A DNA stretch of 6,697 nucleotides, from NCBI GenBank assembly GCA_038237055.1, contig JBBRZD010000189.1, positions 1-6,697 on the forward strand. The letters run 5' to 3'. This stretch comes from Dokdonella_A sp038237055 (GTDB lineage: Bacteria > Pseudomonadota > Gammaproteobacteria > Xanthomonadales > Rhodanobacteraceae). The stretch's first letter is position 1. Each line of letters opens with the position of its first letter. Positions 1 to 4,258 of the stretch are shown piece after piece. The notes under the pieces were generated by a model that saw nothing but the letters and a program-made list of their open reading frames with translations, was not told the origin of the DNA and did no database searches. The translations under genes were made by a program, and so were the position numbers.

Positions 1-531
1 ACGCTCGATCTGATGCGTGGTCATCGCATCATCGAACACGTCGGAATTGGCGAAGTGGGTCATCAAGGCAATATCGCGATCAACGCACGGCAACGCGCGC
101 AGTCGCGCAAAAATCTCGCGCGCACGCTCTGGCGGGAAGCCGAGGCGATGCATGCCGGTGTCGAGCTTGAGCCAGACGCGCAACGGGCGCGGGTCGTGAT
201 CGGCGACAAGCGCATCGATCTGTGCATCGTGATGCACAACGGTATCAAGTTTGAGGCGGCGCATTTCAGCGAGGTCGCCTGCCTCGTCATGGCCCGACAA
301 CACCACGATGCGTTGTGACACGCCCGCCGCGCGCAGGCGCTGTCCGTCGGCAATGCCCGCAACACCGAATGCATCGGCGCCTTCGAGCGCGCGTGCGACG
401 CGCTCAAGGCCGTGGCCGTAGCCATCGGCTTTTACGACGGCCATCACGCGCGCACCGGGCGCAAGCTCGCGCACGCGACGCAGGTTTTCGCGTAAGGCGC
501 CGAGGTGAATCGTTGCGCAGGTGGCGCGCAT
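1..531 (-). CDS. alr: Alanine racemase, N-terminal half (runs off the left edge)
   Basis: The product would interconvert L- and D-alanine with pyridoxal phosphate, supplying D-Ala for peptidoglycan in the cytoplasm. The 177 visible codons hold the start of the family's TIM-barrel domain. The cofactor signature VVKADGYGHG is at residues 32-41, so K34 is the expected PLP-binding lysine, and WLKLDTGMHRLGF follows near residues 125-140, a typical Alr segment. The family is usually about 355-370 residues, so roughly half lies outside the window. The ATG start puts the opening MRATCATIHLGALREN in register with family N termini. No clear Shine-Dalgarno sequence precedes it; instead one arm of an inverted repeat begins 9 bases upstream. 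It lies on the same strand as dnaB, 115 bases downstream, and could be co-transcribed. The function is secure. Whether this is the housekeeping (alr) or catabolic (dadX) paralogue cannot be proven from half a gene; the dnaB neighbourhood favours alr. Confidence 0.93.
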   Translation of the reverse strand, partial: MRATCATIHLGALRENLRRVRELAPGARVMAVVKADGYGHGLERVARALEGADAFGVAGIADGQRLRAAGVSQRIVVLSGHDEAGDLAEMRRLKLDTVVHHDAQIDALVADHDPRPLRVWLKLDTGMHRLGFPPERAREIFARLRALPCVDRDIALMTHFANSDVFDDAMTTHQIER

Positions 532-540
532 CAGCGGAAG

Positions 541-644
541 GCCGGGAATCGGGAATAGGGGATCGGGGATCGATTTGGGTTCGTTCGCTTGGCTCGCTTG
601 CTCATGCTTTTCCTATTCCCGAATCCCCACTCCCGAATCCCGGC
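541..644. repeat. Imperfect long inverted repeat between dnaB and alr
   Basis: The left arm (541-570) and the reverse complement of the right arm (613-644) align almost base for base. Both read GCCGGGA, TCGGGA, GGGGAT and CGGG in the same order, with a few substitutions and single-base indels. The arms are about 30 bases each with about 42 bases between them. The units GGGAATCGGGAAT are themselves short tandem repeats. The right arm ends two bases before the dnaB stop codon and the left arm ends 9 bases before the alr start, so the element fills the whole gap. On the minus transcript it could fold into a long hairpin that damps read-through or stabilises the dnaB 3' end. There is no U-run, so it is not a classical terminator. 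I recall similar GGGAATC-rich elements as dispersed repeats in Xanthomonadaceae genomes. Confidence 0.8.
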
Positions 645-646
645 TC

Positions 647-2035
647 TTATTCAAATGATCCGGAGAAGCCGCCGCCCGCATAGTTCTCGAACTTGGTGTA
701 CTCGCCGAGGAATGCAAGCGTCACCTCGCCAATGGGTCCATTTCGCTGCTTGCCGATAATGATCTGGGCGGTGCCCTTCTTCGGCGAATCCTTGTCGTAG
801 ACCTCTTCGCGATAGATGAACAGGATCACGTCGGCATCCTGCTCAATCGCGCCGGACTCGCGCAAGTCGCTCATCACCGGGCGTTTATCCGTGCGCTGTT
901 CGAGCGAGCGATTGAGCTGCGACAAGGCGATCACCGGAATATTCAGCTCCTTTGCGAGCGCCTTCAGGCTGCGCGAGATTTCTGAAATTTCGGTGGCGCG
1001 ATTCTCCTTGTTGCCGGGCACCTGCATCAGCTGCAGGTAATCGATCACGATCAAACCCAGATCGTGCTCGCGCTTGAGCCGGCGCGCTCGAGCGCGCAAT
1101 TCGCCGGGCGACAGCGCCGGCGTATCGTCAATGAATATCTTCGCTTCGCTGAGCAGCGTGATCGCATTGGTCACGCGCGGCCATTCTTCCTCGGCCAGCT
1201 CGCCGGTACGCAGATGCTGCTGGTTGATGCGGCCGAGCGAGGAGATAAGACGAAACGCCAACTGCGAGGCCGACATTTCCATCGAGAAGATTGCGACCGC
1301 TTTCTTCGTCTTCAGCGCCGCGTACTCGGCCATGTTGACCGCGAGTGCAGTCTTTCCCATCGACGGTCGAGCTGCAAGAATGATGAGATCGGAGGGCTGA
1401 AAGCCGGCGGTCATTTCATCGAGATCGGTAAAGCCGGTCGGCAAGCCAGTCACCGAGCCGCGGTTTTCGTAGCGGTTATGCAGGATCTGGAATGCGTCCT
1501 TGACCGCCGCACGCATCGTCACGAAACCCTTGCGGCCACGCGCGCCGGCTTCGGCAATGTGAAAGACCTTCTGTTCCGCGGTTTCCAGCAACTCCTGGCA
1601 CGAGCGACCTTCCGGCTGGAACGCATCACCGGCGATCTCGGTGCCTGCGTCGATCAACTGCCGCAGCACGGATTTTTCGCGCACGATGTCCGCGTAGGCG
1701 GTGATGTTCGCCGCGCTCGGGGTCGAATTCGCCAGTTCGATCACATAGCTCGATCCGCCGACGAGTTCGGCCAGGTTCTGCGCCTGGAACCACTCGCCCA
1801 AAGTGACCGCGTCGTAAGGCATGCTCTTCGATGACAGATCGCCGATCGCGCGAAAGATGATGCGATGGTCGCGCCGGTAGAAGTCGTCCTCGACCAGGCG
1901 ATCGGCAATGCGGTCCCAGGATTCCGGCGCGAGCATCAGACCGCCAAGCACGGCTTGTTCAGCCTCGATCGAATTCGGCGGAACGCGCAACGCTTCGATA
2001 TTGGAGACGATTTTTCGTTCGTTGATGGCAGGCAT
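647..2035 (-). CDS. dnaB: Replicative DNA helicase DnaB
   Basis: This is the hexameric 5'-3' helicase that unwinds DNA at the replication fork and recruits primase. The 462 residues match the usual length of about 460-470. The N-terminal primase-interaction domain starts with the family hallmark PPNSIEAEQAVLGGLML (residues 19-35). The linker and start of the RecA-like domain lie near residues 165-210. Walker A is ARPSMGKT with K228 and T229, the catalytic glutamate is in FSMEMS (E253), Walker B is LIVIDYLQLM with D332, the SQLNRSLEQR segment is at 372-381, and the arginine-finger region GKQRNGP is at 428-434. These sites are intact and uninterrupted, so no intein is present. The ATG start gives a normal N terminus, though the preceding bases are C-rich and lack a Shine-Dalgarno motif. 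The gene is separated from rplI by a strong terminator, so it probably has its own promoter in the 278-base gap. Confidence 0.98.
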   Translation of the reverse strand: MPAINERKIVSNIEALRVPPNSIEAEQAVLGGLMLAPESWDRIADRLVEDDFYRRDHRIIFRAIGDLSSKSMPYDAVTLGEWFQAQNLAELVGGSSYVIELANSTPSAANITAYADIVREKSVLRQLIDAGTEIAGDAFQPEGRSCQELLETAEQKVFHIAEAGARGRKGFVTMRAAVKDAFQILHNRYENRGSVTGLPTGFTDLDEMTAGFQPSDLIILAARPSMGKTALAVNMAEYAALKTKKAVAIFSMEMSASQLAFRLISSLGRINQQHLRTGELAEEEWPRVTNAITLLSEAKIFIDDTPALSPGELRARARRLKREHDLGLIVIDYLQLMQVPGNKENRATEISEISRSLKALAKELNIPVIALSQLNRSLEQRTDKRPVMSDLRESGAIEQDADVILFIYREEVYDKDSPKKGTAQIIIGKQRNGPIGEVTLAFLGEYTKFENYAGGGFSGSFE

Positions 2036-2071
2036 GGGCGGGGGTCGCGAACGGCGTGTAGCGGGCCGTGA

Positions 2072-2077
2072 ATACTA
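2072..2077 (-). promoter_or_regulatory. Candidate -10 element of a dnaB promoter
   Basis: On the minus strand the hexamer reads TAGTAT, four of six matches to TATAAT, 36 bases before the dnaB start. No convincing -35 hexamer sits 16-18 bases further upstream. The same hexamer occurs in the better-supported rpsF promoter. Because a terminator isolates dnaB from rplI, some promoter is expected in this gap, but this exact site is a guess. Confidence 0.3.
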
Positions 2078-2121
2078 GATCGGCGTCTCAGAATGCGCGA
2101 CGCAAAACTCACCGAACAAAC

Positions 2122-2163
2122 GGTGGACAACTCGCCTTACGGCGTGGACAAGCCTGTGGACAA
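2122..2163 (-). promoter_or_regulatory. Cluster of three DnaA-box-like 9-mers upstream of dnaB
   Basis: On the minus strand three copies of TTGTCCAC occur at 2155-2163 (TTGTCCACA), 2143-2151 (TTGTCCACG) and 2122-2130 (TTGTCCACC). The first differs from the canonical DnaA box TTATCCACA at one position, the other two at two positions. All share orientation. The starts are 12 and 21 bases apart, close to one and two helical turns. They lie about 45-85 bases upstream of the candidate dnaB -10. The repeats are directly visible; DnaA binding is inference. Confidence 0.45.
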
Positions 2164-2238
2164 GTTGTGCATGGGATTTGCGTCAGCACCACCGGCAATA
2201 GCTCCTGCATGCCGGTCATACCGGTCAATCATGTCCAT

Positions 2239-2276
2239 AAAAGAAAACGGGCACCCGAAGGTACCCGTTTTCTTTT
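2239..2276 (-). terminator. Strong intrinsic terminator of the rpsF-rpsR-rplI operon
   Basis: The minus-strand RNA forms a stem whose arms are AAAAGAAAACGGGUACC and GGUGCCCGUUUUCUUUU, closed by a UUCG tetraloop on a C-G pair, and it ends in the U-rich run UUUUCUUUU. All 17 positions pair on the minus strand, one as a U-G wobble. On the plus strand the same position is a C-A mismatch with a CGAA loop, so the element is best tuned for stopping transcripts from rplI. The A- and T-rich flanks would allow some bidirectional action. It lies 37 bases past the rplI stop codon. Confidence 0.9.
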
Positions 2277-2280
2277 CGGC

Positions 2281-2305
2281 CGAATCTTCGATACACGAAG
2301 ATTCG
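2281..2305. repeat. Perfect 10-bp inverted repeat just after rplI
   Basis: CGAATCTTCG at 2281-2290 and CGAAGATTCG at 2296-2305 are exact reverse complements around a 5-base loop. It begins 8 bases past the rplI stop codon and sits 4 bases before the terminator hairpin. It has no U-run of its own. It may protect the 3' end of the ribosomal protein mRNA or be a protein-binding palindrome. Confidence 0.75.
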
Positions 2306-2313
2306 CGAGAAAA

Positions 2314-2766
2314 TCAATCCTCGCCGACGATGATGACCTTGACCGTTGTGTTGGTATCGGCATGCAGGTGCACGAGCACGTCGAACTCGCCAATGTGACG
2401 CAGCGGACCTTCGGACATGATGACTTCGCTTTTGTCGAGCGCGAAACCAGCCGCAGTGAACGCTTCGGCGACGTCGCGCGGACCGACCGAGCCGAACAAT
2501 TTTCCTTCCGGGCTTGCGTGCGCCTTGAGCGTGACGGCGGGTGCACTCTCAAGCTGAGCCTTGCGCCCTTCGGCACCGGCGAGCTGCTGGTTCGCCTTCG
2601 CTTCGTATTCGGCGCGGCGCTTCTCGAATTCCTCGAGGTTCGCAGCGGTGGCCGCGGTGGCCTTGCCCTGCGGCACGAGGAAATTACGACCGTAACCCGG
2701 CTTGACGTTGACCTTGTCACCAAGGTTGCCGAGGTTCTTCACTTTTTGCAGGAGGATGAGTTCCAT
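2314..2766 (-). CDS. rplI: 50S ribosomal protein bL9
   Basis: bL9 binds 23S rRNA near the base of the L1 stalk in the large subunit and contributes to reading-frame maintenance. The protein is 150 residues; the E. coli protein is 149. The N-terminal rRNA-binding domain opens MELILLQKVKNLG and carries the family signature GDKVNVKPGYGRNFLVPQG at about residues 16-34. A long charged connecting helix covers about residues 43-75, and the C-terminal domain follows with LFGSVGPRDVAEA. An upstream in-frame start would add 11 residues (MIRALTNRSTS); I reject it because MELILL is the conserved N terminus and GGAG lies about 10 bases before this ATG. It is the third gene of the operon, 105 bases after rpsR, and is followed by a hairpin and a strong terminator. 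Confidence 0.98.
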   Translation of the reverse strand: MELILLQKVKNLGNLGDKVNVKPGYGRNFLVPQGKATAATAANLEEFEKRRAEYEAKANQQLAGAEGRKAQLESAPAVTLKAHASPEGKLFGSVGPRDVAEAFTAAGFALDKSEVIMSEGPLRHIGEFDVLVHLHADTNTTVKVIIVGED

Positions 2767-2786
2767 GGATGTACTCCGATTCGTTA

Positions 2787-2844
2787 GCGCCCGGATCACG
2801 GGCGCAGCGGGTGGCTGTCCGAATGGACGATCACGCAGCGCCCG
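2787..2844 (-). promoter_or_regulatory. Mutually exclusive hairpins in the rpsR-rplI spacer
   Basis: Three 7-base segments in this spacer are alternately complementary: 2787-2793 and 2838-2844 both read GCGCCCG on the plus strand, and 2799-2805 reads CGGGCGC. The segment at 2799-2805 can pair with either partner, giving a tight 7-bp hairpin with a 5-base loop (2787-2805) or a wider one (2799-2844). The tight form sits about 12 bases before the rplI GGAG ribosome-binding site. The complementarity is visible; a regulatory role is speculation. Confidence 0.35.
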
Positions 2845-2871
2845 CTAATGCAGGACGCCGCGTGGAAAACT

Positions 2872-3096
2872 TCAGTGGCTGTCGCTGTACGGCAGCAACG
2901 AGAGGAAACGCGCGTGCTCGACAGCGGTGCCCAGCATGCGCTGGTAGCGTGCCTTGGTGCCGGTGATGCGGCTCGGCACGATCTTGCCGGTCTCGCTGAT
3001 GTACTGGCGCAGCATGTTGAGATCCTTGTAGTCGATCTCGGTCACGCCCTCGGCGGTGAAGCGGCAGAATTTCTTGCGACGAAAGAACTTGGACAT
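2872..3096 (-). CDS. rpsR: 30S ribosomal protein bS18
   Basis: bS18 forms a heterodimer with bS6 on the platform of the small ribosomal subunit. The 74-residue protein is almost collinear with E. coli bS18 (75 residues). It has the basic opening FFRRKKFCRFTAEGV (residues 4-18), the core IDYKDLNMLRQYISETGKIV (21-40), PSRITGTKARYQR (41-53) and the terminal FLSLLPYSD. It holds a single cysteine (C11), so it is not a zinc-ribbon form with a full cysteine set. GGAG lies about 12 bases before the ATG. It begins 29 bases after rpsF in a conserved operon order. Confidence 0.98.
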   Translation of the reverse strand: MSKFFRRKKFCRFTAEGVTEIDYKDLNMLRQYISETGKIVPSRITGTKARYQRMLGTAVEHARFLSLLPYSDSH

Positions 3097-3125
3097 GGGT
3101 GTTGCTCCGTAGACGTGGGCGGCGC

Positions 3126-3599
3126 TTATTCAGCGGCAGGTTCAGCAGCAGCAACAGGCGCGGCGGCGGCGGGGACTTCCTCGCGCGGCGTGCGCTCGCG
3201 GCGTGGACGCGGCTCGTCCTCGTCGCTGCCGAAGCCAAAGCCTTCGTCGTCGCGGCGACCGCGGCGATCACCCTTGTCGTCCTTGTTCTTCATGATCGGC
3301 GACATGTCGGTCACCGGACCTTCGCGCGTCACGATCAGGTGACGCAGCACCGCATCGTTGAAGCGGAAGCCCGTCTGCAGCTCGGCCAGCACGGCCGCGT
3401 TGCATTCGATATTGAGGAGCACGTAGTGCGCCTTGGCCAGATGCTGGATCGGATAGGCAAGCTGACGGCGACCCCAGTCTTCGAGGCGGTGAATCTTGCC
3501 GTTATCGCCCTCGATCAGCGCCTTGTAGCGCTCGATCATCGCAGGCACCTGCTCGCTCTGGTCCGGATGGACCAGGAACACGACTTCGTAATGACGCAT
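3126..3599 (-). CDS. rpsF: 30S ribosomal protein bS6 with a long charged and Ala-rich tail
   Basis: bS6 pairs with bS18 and binds the central domain of 16S rRNA. Residues 1-95 form the standard ferredoxin-like domain: MRHYEVVFLVHPDQSEQV at the start, then RLEDWGRRQLAYPI (38-51) and HYVLLNIE (58-65). Residues 96-157 are a low-complexity extension: a basic and acidic stretch (KNKDDKGDRRGRRDDEG), an acidic patch (SDEDEP), an arginine patch, and an Ala/Pro/Glu end finishing EPAAE. At 157 residues it is longer than the roughly 131-135 of E. coli bS6, and the extra length is all in the tail. The ATG has an excellent AAGGAG 5 bases upstream. It is the first gene of the operon and is preceded by a structured leader. 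In E. coli the bS6 C terminus is glutamylated by RimK; the terminal Glu here leaves that possible, but rimK is not in this window. Confidence 0.98.
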   Translation of the reverse strand: MRHYEVVFLVHPDQSEQVPAMIERYKALIEGDNGKIHRLEDWGRRQLAYPIQHLAKAHYVLLNIECNAAVLAELQTGFRFNDAVLRHLIVTREGPVTDMSPIMKNKDDKGDRRGRRDDEGFGFGSDEDEPRPRRERTPREEVPAAAAPVAAAEPAAE

Positions 3600-3704
3600 G
3601 GAAACTCCTTATGGGTATCGACGCGGAAGATTCCGCTCGACAGCCTCCCGCGGCGCGGTGAGGCAAGACCTTCAAGGAATCCCGATGGGTTCCTTCGAAG
3701 GGTC
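3600..3704 (-). promoter_or_regulatory. Structured rpsF mRNA leader, three consecutive hairpins (candidate S6:S18 autoregulatory element)
   Basis: Read on the minus strand, three hairpins follow each other with two bases between them. The first (3704-3667) has arms beginning GACC and ending GGTC, with AAGGAA/TTCCTT and CCC/GGG inner stems around an ATC loop. The second (3664-3643) has GCCTC/GAGGC and CCGC/GCGG stems. The third (3640-3618) has TCGA/TCGA and GCGGA/TCCGC stems around ATCT. The AAGGAG ribosome-binding site (3605-3610) follows directly. rpsF leaders in many bacteria bind the S6:S18 heterodimer for feedback control, through a hairpin that mimics its 16S site and carries a CCG motif. 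CCG trinucleotides occur here in the second and third hairpins, but I could not match the published consensus, so the regulatory identity is inference. Confidence 0.5.
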
Positions 3705-3708
3705 GCGG

Positions 3709-3737
3709 ATACTAATGGAATCAGGCCGTTGGCGCAA
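3709..3737 (-). promoter_or_regulatory. Candidate promoter of the rpsF operon
   Basis: On the minus strand TTGCGC (3737-3732) and TAGTAT (3714-3709) are separated by exactly 17 bases. They match the sigma-70 consensus at three and four positions of six. Predicted initiation near 3702 would place the first leader hairpin at the very 5' end of the mRNA. The -35 hexamer overlaps a perfect inverted repeat. Confidence 0.5.
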
Positions 3738-3746
3738 CCGCGCCAA
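3729..3746. repeat. Perfect 7-bp inverted repeat over the rpsF -35 region
   Basis: TTGGCGC (3729-3735) and GCGCCAA (3740-3746) are exact reverse complements around a 4-base centre. It overlaps the candidate -35 hexamer, a position typical of operators. It could equally be a chance palindrome or part of the upstream gene's 3' end. Confidence 0.55.
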
Positions 3747-3768
3747 CCGAAACCGCTGGATCGATCCA

Positions 3769-3787
3769 AGTCCGCGGCAGGCGGACT
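3769..3787 (-). terminator. Hairpin after the iscA-type gene, weak terminator candidate
   Basis: AGTCCGC and GCGGACT form a perfect 7-bp stem with a 5-base loop, beginning 12 bases past the stop codon of the Fe-S carrier gene. No U-run follows, so termination by the intrinsic mechanism would be poor. Directly beyond it lies the 12-base palindrome TGGATCGATCCA (3757-3768). Confidence 0.35.
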
Positions 3788-3799
3788 CGCCCTGCTGGT

Positions 3800-4135
3800 T
3801 CAGGCGTTTGCGTCGACCGTGAAGCTTTCGCCACAGCCGCACTCGCCGGTCGCGTTCGGGTTGCGAAACACGAAGGTCGCATTCAGGCCCGTGCGCTGGA
3901 AGTCGATCTCGGTGCCGTCGACAAACGGCAACGCCTTTGCGTCGATAACCAGCCGCAAACCATCCTGATCGAACACGCTGTCGCTGTCGGCAATGGCACT
4001 GGCGAGATCGACCGTGTAGCCGAAGCCGGAACAGCCCGTGCGCTTGATGCCGAAGCGCACGCCTAGCGCGCCCGCGTCCTTGGCGATGAAATCTTGCATG
4101 CGCTGTCGCGCGGCGGCGGTGAGCTGGATGGACAT
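3800..4135 (-). CDS. iscA: A-type iron-sulfur cluster carrier, IscA/SufA-like
   Basis: A-type carriers receive or hold Fe-S clusters (or iron) and pass them to apoproteins in the cytoplasm. The protein is 111 residues. It has the three family cysteines at 35, 99 and 101, in GCSGFGY and ECGCGESF, at the same positions as in E. coli IscA (from memory). The ending NPNATGECGCGESFTV resembles IscA more than ErpA, whose end reads TCGCGSSF. I chose the ATG at 4135 (MSIQLTAAARQRM). A TTG three codons upstream would also be open, but the ATG gives the family-type N terminus MSI. The gene stands alone, not within an isc or suf cluster, and is divergent from asnS. In related genomes such stand-alone copies are often labelled erpA, so the symbol is less certain than the family. 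Confidence 0.9.
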   Translation of the reverse strand: MSIQLTAAARQRMQDFIAKDAGALGVRFGIKRTGCSGFGYTVDLASAIADSDSVFDQDGLRLVIDAKALPFVDGTEIDFQRTGLNATFVFRNPNATGECGCGESFTVDANA

Positions 4136-4162
4136 GGTCTGCAAAGAGTCGTCAGTGCGGGG

Positions 4163-4168
4163 ATTCTA
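4163..4168 (-). promoter_or_regulatory. Candidate -10 element for the iscA-type gene
   Basis: The minus strand reads TAGAAT, five of six matches to the sigma-70 -10 consensus, 27 bases before the start codon. I see no good -35 hexamer at the expected distance. No convincing Fe-S regulator (IscR) palindrome is apparent. Confidence 0.4.
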
Positions 4169-4200
4169 GCGTGATACTGCGGCGGCGCAGCGGATTCCGT

Positions 4201-4206
4201 TATCAT
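4201..4206 (+). promoter_or_regulatory. Candidate -10 element for asnS
   Basis: TATCAT matches five of six bases of the sigma-70 -10 consensus and lies 52 bases before the asnS start. The corresponding -35 region is GC-rich and matches poorly. It is back to back with the iscA-side -10 in the 123-base divergent gap, so the two promoters would overlap in their upstream regions. An AGGAG ribosome-binding site follows at 4245-4249. Confidence 0.4.
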
Positions 4207-4258
4207 CGCAGACCCCGCCGTTGGGCGAGATGGATGCACGAGCCAGGAGTTTCAAGGT

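Noticed and set aside
1320..1400. Possible intein in the DnaB Walker A region
   Set aside because: DnaB is a common intein host, but the frame is continuous, of normal length, and ARPSMGKT is uninterrupted.
1064..1834. 256-codon open frame on the plus strand opposite dnaB
   Set aside because: It is antisense to a fully conserved DnaB frame; the long opening reflects GC-rich codon bias, and the translation has no recognisable domain.
2122..2167. Short tandem repeat suggesting an iteron origin or CRISPR
   Set aside because: Only three short copies with unequal spacing occur, beside a chromosomal housekeeping gene; there are no plasmid replication genes and no spacer-repeat pattern.
2068..2787. 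239-codon open frame on the plus strand
   Set aside because: It crosses the dnaB upstream region and terminator and is antisense to rplI; it also spans the perfect hairpins, as expected for a chance frame.
3099..3968. 289-codon open frame on the plus strand
   Set aside because: It runs antisense across rpsF, the leader, and part of the iscA-type gene, all of which have strong family evidence.
4136..4144. TTG start three codons upstream for the Fe-S carrier
   Set aside because: The downstream ATG gives the family N terminus MSI and cysteines at 35, 99 and 101 as in IscA.
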